Part shown: one piece after another, positions 1-11,875 of the stretch
Layout of the letters: the number at the start of each line of letters is the position of its first letter
Numbering within the stretch: position 1 is the stretch's first letter
Assembly (NCBI GenBank): GCA_026120035.1
Contig: JALRME010000012.1
Coordinates: 558,001 to 622,000 of the forward strand
DNA from: Coleophoma eucalyptorum
Taxonomy: Eukaryota > Ascomycota > Leotiomycetes > Helotiales > Dermateaceae
Length of the DNA stretch: 64,000 nt
Reading direction: 5' to 3'
Made by a program: the position numbers and the translations under genes
The notes under the pieces: generated by a model
Told to the model about the DNA's origin: nothing
Databases searched by the model: none
Seen by the model: the letters and a program-made list of their open reading frames with translations, nothing else

Positions 1-322
1 ATGGCGCGTAAAGTACGTCGACTTCATAACTTTGTGTCTATATTGGTAGGTTTGGCAATAGATAGCTATAGCCACAATTTGGCTAGCTCGCCCTACAATT
101 ATTATCCTGCCTGCTCGCCTCATGCAAGAGAAGTTCTGATCATATCTACCCGTTCAACAGCCGTGTAAGTAGCTCATTAGCTGGATCATTTATCTCGTTC
201 ACCCTTCGTGACAATACATTATATAATAACAACATGGTATAATCTTCATCAAGAAGCAAGAGAATTTTATCAACGCCGTAACGCACCCCAGGTATCATAA
301 CTCCGATCTAATGAAAGCCCAT
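1..322. other. Edge flank, no gene seen
   Basis: This is the 3' flank of the superoxide dismutase gene. It is AT-rich and contains no reading frame or RNA-like structure that I can support. A gene running in from outside the window cannot be excluded. Confidence 0.5.
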
Positions 323-1575
323 CTATGCCAAGACGGCAAAACCTAATGCCACACCTCCCAGAACGGCCGCGTTGAATCCCACATGTGCGTGAGCTACCGC
401 GGCGCCTGTGAACTGGGCCAGTCCCTCGCTTGTGGAGCTTGGGGGACGGGTCGTGGTCGTGGTGGTGGTGGATCGTGTGGTGTCGGTGGTTGTGGTCGTG
501 GTTGTGGATCTGGAAGTGTTTGGACTTGAGTTAGTGGTTATATCTGCAGTTGGTTCAGGAGAAGTGCTGGTTGAAGATGTAGAGGTGATTGTAGTGGACG
601 AGGGTGATGTGGTGTCAGTAGACGAGGATGATGTAGTGTCAGTGGACGAGGATGATGTAGTGTCAGTGGACGAGGATGATGTAGTATCAGTGGACGAGGA
701 TGGTTTAGTGTCAGTGGATGAGGACGATGTAGTGGTGCTGTCTGTAGACGATGTAGTGCTGGATTGGGATGATGTGGTAGAGCTTATAGTGGTGGTAGTG
801 CTTGTACTCGAAGTGGTTGTTGAACTGGTGGTAGTGGTAGAAGTGGAAGTGGAGCTTATACTTGTGGTGCCACCATTATCACCTGTATCATCAACGAGTT
901 GGAAGTTGGCGCATGTGATTCTCGTCTTGTTGGCGAAATGCACCACGAAAGAACGGTTCCCAAAGAAGGCCCCGATTCCGTCAAACGTTGACGCGAAGTC
1001 ATCCGAAAATTCTGCTGTGAATGGGTCGGAATCGATTCTGCCATGCTTTCCTGATAAATCGCCCACTTGACAGGTTTGGGGTAGAGTTTTATTGCATGCT
1101 ACTGTTTCTCCGCGTATGAAGCTGAGATTGTGTTAGTAGAGGTATCAATGATCTTAAAGGCAACTCACGGGTCTAGATGACCTAGTACTCCTGTACAATT
1201 TCCATCATCTGCAACGGGGTTGACGTGAAGGTGATAAGCTGGAGCATAATTCAGTCAGAGTACCAGGGTATTGAACACCTCATGGAGCTTACGGAATGGT
1301 CCTCCACTCGTCGGAAGGTTCTCAAACTTTACTTTGAAAGTCACACCAATACCATTTTCGTTGGCAACAGCAGAAACGCTGCCTCTGATATTTCCGCGGC
1401 TATCATCGGGATTGAAGAACTCCTTGTCTGGTAGTGTTGCCCGGTAGACTTTACTTGGCGGATTGTTCTCTACAACAGTTGCATTCCCTAGATCCCCTGT
1501 AAGAGGGTCTCCGGATTGAGCTACTGACGAAGCGAATAGACTTGCGGTAAGAACAGTGAAGAAAGTGGCTCGCAT
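323..1575 (-). CDS. GPI-anchored extracellular superoxide dismutase (Cu/Zn-SOD fold)
   Basis: Predicted cell-surface enzyme that converts superoxide to peroxide and oxygen outside the membrane. Three exons (1575-1293, 1238-1169, 1121-323; introns of 54 and 47 bp) join in frame to give 383 aa. The start is the ATG at 1575, followed by a clear signal peptide ending near SSVAQ; the reading frame extends upstream only to a GTG. Likely copper ligands are His97 and His99 (YHLHVNP), His115 (LGHLDP) and His179 (VVHFANKTR); cysteines lie at 109, 127, 135 and 188. The GDLSGKHG block matches the fungal SOD4/5/6-like surface family. After about residue 200 comes a long Ser/Thr-rich stalk with an 8-residue repeat, then a C-terminal hydrophobic tail (AAVLGGVALGFAVLA) typical of a GPI signal. 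Family is seen from motifs; whether it is Cu-only or Cu/Zn was not resolved. Confidence 0.88.
597..740 (-). repeat. 24-bp coding minisatellite in the SOD stalk
   Basis: About six tandem copies of a 24-bp unit start near 597, 621, 645, 669, 693 and 717. Read on the minus strand they encode the 8-residue unit SSSSTDTT. The inner copies are nearly identical and the outer ones diverge. This is a length-variable type of sequence within an O-glycosylation-prone stalk. Confidence 0.9.
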
Positions 1576-3792
1576 TGCGAAAAGTAAAACCACGTAGGGT
1601 GAATATAGCTTGGTATCTAAACGGAGAGATTTGAGAGTACTAGCATAGGGATACTACATGTATGTTAGGGTCTATGAGTGATCAAGCGAAAGAGTAAGTA
1701 ACGTACCAGGGGAATGTATAAACACAGAAGTAGGAAGGCCTTGAGTGATATATCAACCACCTCAGGACTAGGGAGTATGAATGCCAGTGGATAGCAGTAG
1801 TATCTCTTGTGATGAAAAGGGCCGCAGAGTGCGACATGCTACAGTCTTATAAAGAATGATCACGGTAGCATGCCGTAAAATAATAAAGGTGAGCCATTGG
1901 AGGCAAGGAAGCTCAGGTACCGAAGACTAGGAAGATGAGATGCAGTAGAACATGCATGAGACGGATAACAGCCAGGCACCGTATGTGCTCACTTGCGCCA
2001 TTCCTCTTGTTAAACCGGAAGTCCTACCGTCGCAAGTATGTTCTTATGTCATGCTGTGCCGCTGTTACACCTCTGGATCAATACAGCGAGGCTGAGCTGG
2101 GGGAGTGGAAGGGAGCTTACCATATTGAGGTACGTACGAGGGGGCGGGCAGGATCCTGTCGGTCGGATGAAGACGCATCCTTTGATGAGCACAAACAAAC
2201 TAGGATGCTTTCGATAGTTGCAGTCGCGGAAGCAAAGCCAAGAATTACCGACGGGCCCTTTATCATCGTAGGATGCTTTGGCTGCCGTTGCTGCACTCTC
2301 ACCATCCTTCTTGGCGAGCGCTTAGTGCACTGTCACCATGTACTGTACGTTGTATGTGAAACTCGCGACGGCGAAGGTACGATGGATCGAATCAACTGAC
2401 CCTCGGGCACAACATGGTACATGGTAAATTGCTTGGAAATACCTCCTGATTGGCTTGGTCAAGACGGTTCTTGATGGTTCTTCTCTTGACTTGATTGTGC
2501 ACCAAGACGGCTGAGGCCGAACTGCTATTTGATTCGCGTTGGACAATGGGATATCACTTCAAGGCTTTCTTGACAATAAATCGAAAGTGACAGGGGCAAG
2601 GGGGGTGTCATTACTGTCTTTGCCCAAGACGGGAGCGCCAAAATGCTATGCTGAGAAAGAGGTTCTTTGGTGGTCGGAAGGGTGGTGTTGGGAGGTGAGG
2701 TCAGGATGCATGGCATGGATGGCTTGGGTACAACCAAAAGGTGAGGTTGAAAGAAGAATAAGGTGAAGAAGCTTGGGGAGCAGATCCTGTGGATACCTTG
2801 GCGATAAACCCTGAGCGGGATCCAATTCCCCTGCGCAAATCCTTCCCAAGCGATCCATGGGGCTTCCTTGTTGCAGACTTTGACCTTGAAGCGCTTAGAC
2901 AACGTTCTTCTCTATACCATTATTACCCTCCATTTAATCTCATAAAACAACAGACTGCGCCTTCGAATGCTCTCGTTTCAAAGGCTTCATATCTACTGTC
3001 TGGGGTATGCTCATTCCGGCTCCCATCACTTTAGCTTTGCTCGGCATTAAGAAGGTTCTACGTAAATTTCCTCCAACCGTCGACGGTACGAGATCGCCAC
3101 GACTAGAACGACCCAAGCAATTCTTATAGTTTATTGCAATGGCGTTACATGGCCCCAGCAGGCGTCTCACCAGATTTCCCCGATAGTGTTTGCTGTGTTA
3201 CAATTTCATTCCTTTCCAGATACCAATATCTGAGGGTCGCTTAATTTAATAGGCCTCCCTAGTGACACCTGCACTCAATCCCATGTGAAATATCACCGCC
3301 CTCAATTGTCCAATCTATCGTCTCTACAAATACTAAGTCGAAACCAGAACTATCGAACATACGATGCAAACTCATCCGGCCGCATAATGAGGGAAGGTAC
3401 AGCTGAGGTAATTGACGTACAATTCTCAAAGAAGCCATGTTTCAAAGACTTTCCCAGTGCACAAGACGAAACGTCGTTTGAGAGAAGCGAAGCTACGAAC
3501 TACACAGGCTTGAATAGCCCAAACGACCAAACCCCTCGGAGTTGTCAAAGAACAAGACAAGCTTCTGCCAAGCCTGCCAAAGAGAACGACGGCGCGCGTG
3601 GGAGAAACAAGCTGCAATCCCTATCTGTTCAGTCCGTCCACGAAAGCCAAGCCAATTGACAAACCTCATGCAGATTCATCCCTCGAGTATGTCCCATCTC
3701 AACCTCACCATGGTGCTCGAGAGACAACCTGGTGAGAAGAAGACACGAGGAGCATCACAGTCACACCCGCTTATGAAATGACAACTTCAGTC
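1576..3792. other. Gene-poor interval upstream of the SOD gene
   Basis: About 2.2 kb with no reading frame I trust. Several frames of 60-150 codons exist, but they lack domains and natural composition or begin at non-ATG codons. The part near 1576-1860 should carry the SOD promoter; a TATAA on the minus strand lies near 1847-1851, about 270 bp from the start codon, and is only a candidate. Confidence 0.45.
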
Positions 3793-4155
3793 TTAATCGT
3801 ATCGCTCCTCTACCAGTGCAGCCAACTGCAAGAATTTCGTAATCTCAAACGCCATCTGACGAAGTGCCTCGCTCACCACCCTTTCTCGCATCCTCATATC
3901 TGTTCTAGACCACCGATGCGAAAGCGATCCACAGGCGAGTGAAGCTGTCCTCTCGTACTCCTCCAGATTTTGTTGGCTTTGAAGTAACTCGCGAGGTCCT
4001 GATCTGTGCGGGGAGCGGCTGCAATTGGAGCCGGTGATATTGAGGTGTAAAGGAGGCTGTGTAGTAGCCAAAACCCGGGCCTTTGGCACAAAGGCACAGA
4101 AGCGAGCAGGTCTAATCGCTATACTCTTCGTCCCCCCTGAGGTAGACAATCCCAT
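3793..4155 (-). CDS. Possible small hypothetical protein
   Basis: A single frame of 120 aa with an ATG at 4155. The C-terminal half, from about residue 60, is rich in Glu, Arg, Leu and Ala and reads like amphipathic helix (EALRQMAFEITKFLQLAAL), which is why I keep it. There is no signal peptide, membrane segment or known motif, and the N-terminal half is unremarkable. It lies alone in a gene-poor region. It could be a genuine small gene, the last exon of a decayed one, or chance. Confidence 0.3.
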   Translation of the reverse strand: MGLSTSGGTKSIAIRPARFCAFVPKARVLATTQPPLHLNITGSNCSRSPHRSGPRELLQSQQNLEEYERTASLACGSLSHRWSRTDMRMRERVVSEALRQMAFEITKFLQLAALVEERYD

Positions 4156-6216
4156 GAAGTATATTGATCAGATGGTATCCTCAAACTCGACAAACCATTA
4201 AAGCTCTCTTCTCAAAGTTCACCGAGTCAGAGTGGCCGAAAAGAGTCTCTCTTCAATTTGCTCCTATCATGCAAAAGGCGTTGTCACAAGAGTCTCTATT
4301 TATCTTTCTTTGCTCAGTATCTTTTCATTCCCGGCGTACTTAACCAGCGTATCTCGATATGCAGCACATCTGTTTGCGCCCTGTTTTACAAGCCGCCCTT
4401 CAGTCCGTCAACTACTCCTCTGCCCTCTATCTGATGATCTTCATATACCGTTCACTTACTTCATCAGGCCTTGTCAACTCCACGACCAGCTAAGTTCTTG
4501 CTCCGCGGTGGCACGCTATTTATTTCCTTACTCCACTCCCACAAACTTTGAGTATACTGACACACTGTCAAACCCATCATCCCATATCCTCACTCCATTC
4601 CCCATGACATCAAGATCCTCCTTTTCCGCCCTCCTACTTATCAACGCAGAAGAAGTCAATGCTCATTCAAGCACCCACTCCCAGCCGCGAAAGCAAGGAC
4701 TTTCTATCAACGCCCCAACGCCCCAACACACCCCCTTCCTTAAACCCCAGCTGACACATGGAACGGCAAAAAAGCTATCCTATTAGATCATAAGGCTAGC
4801 AGTATCACAATCCTCCTTTCCCATCGTCCTACCCACCAACCCACCCAAAAGAAGCCAGTGCTCATTGAAGCACCCACCCCCAACCGCTAAAGCAAGGGCT
4901 TTCCAGATATCAGCGCCACAGCGCCCCAAACACATCCGTCCCCTTCCTTAAACCACAGCTGACATATGAACGGTAAAAACTGTCCTGTTAGATCATCACC
5001 AGGCCAGCAAATATCAAGATCCTCCTCCATCCAACACCCAAAACAGAAGGGGGAAAAGGTAAATAAAAAACGACCTCACAGCTCGCTTGTGTGCCTACGA
5101 AACCCCCCTACCCACACGTACGCGCGCGCGGCTAATGGTCACAAAGAAAATCTTCCACAAAGCTCGATAAAAAGATACCCATCCATCTAAGCTAGCTCCT
5201 CGATAGCACGCACACACGATGAGTCATCACATTACGGAAAAGTGGTAAACCCGAGGAATGGATCACAGGACATTGGGGAAGAGTGATGAACGATTTGATA
5301 GAGCTTAGTGTTTTGCTTCTGCTCCAGATCGTAGGTGATTTGGAAGGAAGGGGAAAATTGTGATTACAAGATATGGTGGAGAGATGTAGAGCCAGCTCTC
5401 CCTAGTAAGCATTCGGCACCTTCCCTTTCCAAACCATAATGACCATGAAATAGCCAAGATCATAGAAGCTGATCCTTTGGAGAATAAGTAAGAGCGTTTT
5501 TGAGGAGCTTCACTTGGCTTCTGGTGCCCAATGAAGGTAAAGTACCCAGGGAACTGAAAGAAGGAAAGAACTTGCTTATAAGAGCAGAGTTGATTTACGT
5601 AGTATTAAATCCTAGTAAGCTTTTATGGCTTGCAATCCTTTAATTCAGCTAGCTTGCTGAGAGCAAGAGAAGAAGTCATGGGAATAAGAAACAAACAAAT
5701 AATGGGATGCCACCCAATAGAACTCCATCGCTAAGGTAAAATGAACGATGAATACTAGGAACTTTGGATGATGATGATGATGATAATGCTCCTAGGTAGG
5801 TTCGTTCGTAGTTCGTACATGTGTTTGGAAGAGGTCGTGTACGTCGTTCGTTGCTGTGAAGAGGAAGTAAAAGAGAACGCTATTGCAAAAAACCCTCCAG
5901 CCTCCGTGGAAAAGCCTTTCCGTTATTAAGACCATGATGAAGACGCCAAACGATGATGCCCTAGAAATGGAGAGAAGAAAGCCAGGGCTTGGTCATCCCT
6001 GTCCACAAAAGACAATACCCATCCACCATAACAAAACATACCATGCCCCATTCCGTTTTCATGGTACCCCTTCCCTACATTAGTATCAGATGAATAGAAG
6101 ATACCCCGCTACCAGATTTCAATAAACCGAAAGATTTCCCCTTTCCTGGAGGGACATTACTCATAAGCCATGAATACCACATACCATATGCCATTTACCT
6201 GTGAGCTGATAGTAGC
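4156..6216. other. Gene-poor interval with tandem duplication and simple repeats
   Basis: No supported gene. The stretch 4230-4786 is open on the plus strand but has no ATG at its start. It contains the tandem duplication listed separately, CA/GC-rich simple sequence near 5110-5130, a GAT triplet run near 5769-5787 and AT-rich DNA towards 6200, which is the 3' flank of the WD40 gene. Confidence 0.5.
4609..5040. repeat. Imperfect direct tandem repeat, unit about 200 bp
   Basis: Two successive blocks share the same ordered landmarks: ATCAAGATCCTCC or ATCACAATCCTCC, then GTCAATGCTCATT or GCCAGTGCTCATT, a CACCCAC run, a CCCCTTCCTTAAACC block, CAGCTGACA, and TCCT(A/G)TTAGATCAT. The blocks start at 4609 and 4804, and a third partial start with ATCAAGATCCTCC is at 5013. 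The spacing is therefore 195 and 209 bp. The divergence indicates an old duplication. No coding function is evident. Confidence 0.8.
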
Positions 6217-8665
6217 TCAGAATGAACCAATAGAGGCTAGGTTGACTGCTTTCCTTCTTCGATGAGTTGCAGTCCTCTGAGATCGTGGGTGTGCGACAAC
6301 TTCGTCAACTGTTGGTCTCCAATCCAATCCTGTCTCTTTGAAAGACCTGCGTCGACCAGTATCTCCGGAGAAGATATACTCGTTGGGATCATAGAGACCT
6401 TCACTGGCCAAGTTGCACCTCTCAAAGTCCATAATCCCACCCCTCATTCCATCACAATTTGCAACAATCAGGTTCTGCCCATTGTTGATGAAGTCGAGAC
6501 CTCCAATCTCGCCAAAGAAACTGAGCGTTTGCTTGCTACTAAACGTTTCAGCATCAATAACATTGATGAAATCAGCAGGTTCTGCAGCAATCAGGACTCT
6601 CTTCCCAGTACCCAGAGGGGAGAATTTTAGCTTGCGGACACCGGCCATTTCTGCAGCGATTGTGGTAACTGGCCTGGCCTCCCCATGGCTGTTTGTCCAT
6701 TTCCTAGCATCCCAGATCTTGACCTGCATATCTTGGTTTCCTGTTGCCACCGTCCAACCATCATCTGCCCAGTCACAGGCAAATCCAAAATCCCTATGGC
6801 CATCCAGCCTTTGAAGTACCTCGCCACTCTCAGCATTGCATATCAGAACCTTACGACTATCTCCAACCAAGACTCGGAGCCTTTGATCTGGCGAGATCGC
6901 CGAACAATTGATGGCATAATCGAATTTCTGATCACTGATAAAGGTGTTTGTGGCGATATCAAGAAGCCTTAATCCACTGTCATTAGAAGCGAATGCTGCG
7001 AGCGGTGATAGTGAGGCTCGAGATAGATGAACCTGTATATGATTCGTAATACTGTTATGATGGTCGGTTACGACACCTTCAATGTGCCTACTATCCTCTT
7101 GAGATTTAAGATTAGTCAGGCCGTATTCTCCGGAGAAGCCACCAGCCACCAGTATGTCATGCCCGGTAGTCAACGTTGAAATTTGAATCCCGCCGGGAAA
7201 GAAGTGAAATGGTTGCACAGTCGGATCCGTCAAGTCCAAGACAACGTTCCTTCTTCCAAGGGATGGGTCGACTCGAATAACTTGTGACCGACCGGCATAG
7301 AAGACATTGTTTCGCGAGGTGCCTGCTAAAAGGTTACGAAGTTGGAAGTGGGATAGGTGTACATCATGATCGAAATCCATTCGACGAAACTTGAAAAAGC
7401 TTTCGTGATCAGGCAAATGAGAACCATGCAGGCGAGGCTGATGTAGATTAGTAAGTCTTGGGGCATGATGAAGAAGTACTCACATGAGACTGGTTAGCAA
7501 CTCTTAGATTTGTATAGTTCCTGTACGTTTGTCGGCGCATTTGCCTGGCTTCCAGTCTCGAAACGCCAAAGCTCTTCCAGTCAATCCCTTGTATATCGCA
7601 CCAGTCGCCTCTCAAATCAGTCGTGGCAATAGCTTTCCTTCTCGTCATACTTTGATCGTGCACGCTTTTTAGGTCTGGTCCTCGACGCCGTCTTCTGCTG
7701 TCTTCTCGTGCGGACATTCCCCAGCGATCAAGGAAGTCACCTAGACTAAGATTGAACTGTTCATCAACTTCGTGTGGGTCAGCCTGAGAAACCACATCAT
7801 CCCCTACAGCAACGTTCTGTGAAGAAAGGGAATTATGGATTTCAGAATCATTTTGAATGTACAGTATATCGAATGCAGGCGAAGGCGTCGACCCTTGAGT
7901 GCTCCACAAGTGCGGTGCATTTGTCGACCCTGCGGCGGCTGCAACTGTATTGATAGAAGAGATGTCTGTCAAAGAGATGAATTGCAAATGCTCGTAAGAA
8001 GTAGCGTTCGAAAAGGGAGAAGGTAAAGAGAATGGCTCTGTACTATTTTCAAGATTAAATTGCCCTTGGTCATCTGTGGCAGTTGGTCCATCGTCTTGTG
8101 CCTGACCATCCTGCAGATGCTGTAATTGCTGGGAGACCTCCATCGCTGCTGGTATGTTGTAGATACTTATGGGACCTTGTGTTTCAGGAGGGTACGATGC
8201 CTCTTCAGCTATCATTGTTTCCATGTTTTCGCCCGTATTGCCATCTAAGCTCGCATACACCGGTGAATTATGGAAAGCAGGGCCACCATCGAGGCCTTCG
8301 TAATCGTCGTCGAAGAGCATGTCCATGCCAGCATTCCCGATAGCATCATAGGAAACATGGTCGCCATCAGTATCGGGGTAGGTAGTGTGCATGTTTGTGT
8401 GTGTCAATGGAACTCCGCCATCCGACATATCTTGATCCTCATCTTCATCGTACAAGTCGAGCGATTGTGATTGCTGAACTGAATCGTCCTTTGAATCCAG
8501 CTCATCCAAATCCATGCCCATGCCTTGACTCTCAGGCGTAGGAAGCGCAGGGCTCTGAGATGCAGAAGCTTGTCCGACAGCTGTATAGTTGAGAGGGTTG
8601 CCGACAATATTAATCTCGAAACTGAGGGACGATTCCTCCCGTGGAGGTGTAATAAGTTCGCTCAT
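6217..8665 (-). CDS. WD40-repeat protein with long acidic disordered N-terminus
   Basis: Two exons (8665-7484 and 7437-6217; 46-bp intron with a GTGAGT donor and CAG acceptor) give 800 aa. Residues 1 to about 330 are low complexity, rich in Asp, Ser and Gln, with no fold visible. A basic stretch (SRRRRRG) follows near residue 350. From about 425 there are beta-propeller blades, for example LICNAESGEVLQRLDGH and VKIWDARKW. The pattern recalls the uncharacterised fungal WD-repeat family of S. pombe C2A9.03; I hold that assignment loosely. The chosen start begins MSELITPP. The same frame stays open upstream to about 8839 without any ATG, so an unseen upstream exon is possible. Role unknown, presumably a protein-interaction scaffold. 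Confidence 0.82.
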
Positions 8666-10060
8666 CGCGCGGGCGACTAGTGACCTCCACCCGGGAACTT
8701 CGAGCGCATATGGAGCCCAGTAAGAAAGACCAGTTTTCGTCGTTCTATACTCAAGTGAATTGGGGAAGGTTATCGGCGAGGAGAGTCCTGTTGTCGGCCG
8801 GGAAGAGGGGTGATGCCCAGATGTAGGGATCGGATACAAGGGCTGGCTGGCTGGTGGACTCGCTGTAAAGCAGTGCGCTGGCCGAAAGGTGAGAGGGTGG
8901 TGGGATGGAGGTGCGGCCGCGTCACAGTGAATTAGAGGTTGAGGATAAGGACGGGGGAATGGGTAGGTGGCTTGGAGGGAGTGACTGAGTGAGTGACTGA
9001 GTGATGAAGATAATAAGGTAATAGATCACATCAAGTAAAGGTAAGTAGGTAAGTAGAGAGGCCGCGGATGCAGTAGTCAGAAGGGTCAGAAGAGGAGTGG
9101 GGCAGCGATGCGCGGGATGTCCGTCTAGCAGCCCAGTCGACTTGAGGATGCGAATATGAACGTGAACAATGTGAATTGTGCACGAATCAGCGAGTTTCCA
9201 AGGCGCAACCAGCGTTGGCCGGCGGAGACGTTGGAACCCCGCTACACGAGAACCGTCGTGTTTTCCTTTGGAACTGCCTGAAGAAGTAGATTATACAGCA
9301 TCTACCTGCCACCAGATCCATGGAATTGAGTGCGCGAAGTAACCTTAGCACTTGATTCAACAGGACCTGCCTAACAAAGACAACTTTTAAGCTTGTCCGC
9401 GTACTGGGCCCCGCACTAAAGCACTCAACCGAGGCCTTGCTGGTCCCTTGCTGGCAGCATTCTTCGACTCATTGATATTATCGTGGATTTTCCATATTTG
9501 ACACGATCTAGGTCTTGGTCTTCACACTCTCCTAGCGCTCATCTTGCTTTGGACATTCACTCGGATCCTGCGCCTGTTTGCCATTGGACCTCTGGCCCTC
9601 TGGTAGTTGGTGCACATGATGTGGCTCCGGCCCTTTGGCTGCACGAGATTCCCAATGAGATTCTGCATACCACGAGATCGGCTCTGGCGCTGCACTCTGC
9701 AACCCCCAAACTCTCGAGACATTTATCCTACCGAGTTTCAAGGATGGAGAGAAGGGACCAGTATCAAAGTCCAAAATGGATGCACATCCTCACCTCATCA
9801 TATCTGATGAAATACCGGAATGGATCCATAACTCAACTGGTCCCAAACTGCACCTGGATAGTCTTTATCGCCTATACCCGGATGGAATTGTTTCATGCCC
9901 GGGGTTTCTCATTGGTACTGTAAAGCCAGAATCTGTTACCACGTTGGGGGTGGGGGGCTCTCGTGGCACAACATATTGTGACATCGAGTTGGTGAAGAGT
10001 CTGGGGTGTTCAGGAAAAGAAATAATTCAGCCGCGCAGTAACACGGCTGTCACAAATATA
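8666..10060. other. WD40 gene promoter and uncharacterised DNA
   Basis: The first 400 bp should hold the promoter and leader of the WD40 gene and include short GAGTGACT direct repeats near 8980-9006. From 9483 to 10120 overlapping frames of 80-146 codons occur on both strands with no clear winner. Nothing there can be called a gene. Confidence 0.4.
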
Positions 10061-10593
10061 TCAACATTCAGAAGATATGATTATCCGCAGAATGGCGGCG
10101 CTTCTAATCGCTTGTGCTAATACAGCTCCTCTCGGTGGGCTTTCCCCGGCCTCTTGCATGATCGATGTACATTTTGCTAGGAGATCAACATGGTTCTCAT
10201 CAATACATTTTAATTGCTTGCCCAGAGCCCATGCAATACGTGGATTACATGTTGGATCCAAGAAAATGCACCTCCCGAGAAAACTCGGATGCGACAAAAG
10301 ACAGCTTTAGAACCATTGAGCCGAGTCTTGCGTGCTCCTCTCCAGGCTCGGCGGCTTTATGAACTCGGGATGGACCTTCCGAGTTCCTCCGCCATATCAA
10401 CTATTTGATCACATCTCAATTCCTCGTACTTCGAAGCTGACAACGAACAATCTACCCTATTAAGCAGCTGCCCGCAAGGGAGAGCGGTCAGTCTCGATAA
10501 AAGCTGCGTGACAACATCTCTGTCAGTCAGTCTAACATGAGATTGTTCGGCCATGAGTGAGGACTGGTCCAGATGTGATAAATAAGCCGCCAT
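10061..10593 (-). CDS. Doubtful hypothetical gene, two frame segments
   Basis: Two consecutive minus-strand frames look protein-like. The upstream one begins MAAYLSHLDQSSLMAEQSH at 10593 and ends at a stop at 10357; the downstream one covers 10297-10061 and contains RIAWALGKQLKCIDENH. They are in different frames. I could not find a convincing donor/acceptor pair to join them, so this is either a mis-seen exon pair or a broken gene. No domain is recognised. It lies just upstream of the TVP38 stop codon side, with 470 bp of sequence before the next gene end. Confidence 0.22.
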
Positions 10594-10699
10594 CAAATAT
10601 TTGTATTCTAGGTGCAGATATAGCCAAAACTCCACTTAGTCAAAGTATGCTTCCAATACCATGTCTTAACCATGCATCCTGCATATACCCAGTCATCAT

Positions 10700-11875
10700 C
10701 TATGATTTTCGTTGCCCCTGACCTCCCACGGAAGCTTCTTCATCTAGATCTCCTGAAGAAAATGGGTTGTCCTCGTCATCCGTGAAATCGTCTCTGTATG
10801 TCAGGTTCCCCTCATCATTGTCCCAAAGGCTGATGTCATCATCATTCATCAATACAGCTGCATCGTTCCCATCATCGATATCGCCGTCGTGATATACGCC
10901 GGTGTGTGATGACGCTGCAGCCTGTTCACCTCTAGTTGCTGCTAGCTCTTCATCTTCTAGCTCTTTGGCTCGTGAGGTGGTCTTCGAATAGATAATCCAC
11001 CCCACAGCAGCTCCAAGTACTGCCCCAAAAATTATGCTAGCATAATTAATAGCTTTCGTAGAACCATCCATTTTACCCCCGCTCTCAGCTAATGCAGCGA
11101 GACGACTACCTATAAAGACGTGAATAAGTAGCTTTGGCGTCACAATTGCTGTAGCTAGAGCGAAACTTAGAGGATGGACTGTAGGGAAAGTCGACATGGC
11201 TGCATTTGATAGTGAGTATGGTAGAGGGCAAAGCCTTATCATGCACAGGATCTTGATTCCGTCATGCTTCAGTGTCAAGGCCAATGCCTCAAATCGTTTG
11301 TCTCCGCCAACTAGTTTGTCGACATATTTTGACAAGACTGTCCGCGACGCTATGAAGGACGCAGTGGACCCAGCGACTGTGGCTGAGGCAACAATGAACC
11401 AGCCATTGGGAAATCCATACACAAATCCTGCGATGGTTATTGTTGTTGAGTACCCGATCAACGGTGGAAAAGCGCATATGAATGTCATGAGCCAAAGTAT
11501 TGTCCATCCACCACGCACGTCGTGCCATTTCTCTGCTAGCGGAGCAAGAGCGCTAAATATCTTTTCGTTGTATACTAGGAAAAGTACAACGAGAACCTGT
11601 AACGTAGTGAAAGCTAGGACAGAAGCAATCTTCTGCCACAGATTGAGCTTTTTCCATGTCTGCAGAATCGTCCGCTTCATCTTATTCGCGCTCTTGATGA
11701 TTTGATCTTGGTACGAAGAGGTACTTTGGGAATAAGGTGATGAAGATGTAGCCCGACGACTAGCAGCTGGCCGAGTCCAAATAGGTCTACGTGGTTGTGA
11801 GTCTGGAGATGGCGAGCCTATAGGTGATATAGGAAGGGCGAGGGCCTTAGCTGTGGAGCTGTAGTCTGCGGGCAT
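10700..11875 (-). CDS. tvp38: Golgi membrane protein Tvp38 (VTT/DedA family)
   Basis: Integral membrane protein of 391 aa from one uninterrupted exon with an ATG at 11875. After a Ser/Pro-rich cytosolic N-terminus, a hydrophobic segment lies at about 82-104. The VTT domain follows at about 125-255, with the family hallmarks [10 protein letters not shown] (150-159) and [19 protein letters not shown] (212-230). A last membrane segment is near 275-297, and the tail is strongly acidic (many Asp and Glu). In yeast Tvp38 localises to Tvp23-containing Golgi vesicles; VTT-family proteins are linked to lipid scrambling and membrane traffic. That role is inferred from family, not shown here. It is longer than the yeast protein mainly because of the disordered ends. 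Confidence 0.93.
   Translation of the reverse strand: MPADYSSTAKALALPISPIGSPSPDSQPRRPIWTRPAASRRATSSSPYSQSTSSYQDQIIKSANKMKRTILQTWKKLNLWQKIASVLAFTTLQVLVVLFLVYNEKIFSALAPLAEKWHDVRGGWTILWLMTFICAFPPLIGYSTTITIAGFVYGFPNGWFIVASATVAGSTASFIASRTVLSKYVDKLVGGDKRFEALALTLKHDGIKILCMIRLCPLPYSLSNAAMSTFPTVHPLSFALATAIVTPKLLIHVFIGSRLAALAESGGKMDGSTKAINYASIIFGAVLGAAVGWIIYSKTTSRAKELEDEELAATRGEQAAASSHTGVYHDGDIDDGNDAAVLMNDDDISLWDNDEGNLTYRDDFTDDEDNPFSSGDLDEEASVGGQGQRKS

Noticed and set aside
408..1070. Plus-strand 220-codon frame opposite the SOD gene
   Set aside because: It is the antisense of a Ser/Thr repeat, giving Val/Asp runs; an artefact of the 24-bp repeat.
1935..2399. 154-codon plus-strand frame
   Set aside because: Begins with an ATG but has a Cys/Arg-rich composition with no domain, and competing frames exist on the other strand.
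3285..3781. Overlapping plus-strand frames as a possible two-exon gene
   Set aside because: The first frame starts at GTG, no splice pair joins the segments convincingly, and no family is recognised.
4232..4786. 184-codon plus-strand frame
   Set aside because: Starts at GTG without ATG nearby and lies across the non-coding tandem duplication.
9483..10120. Several overlapping frames, considered as a second broken HET-like gene
   Set aside because: Only vague resemblance in GFLIGTVKPE; none of the HET core boxes is present.
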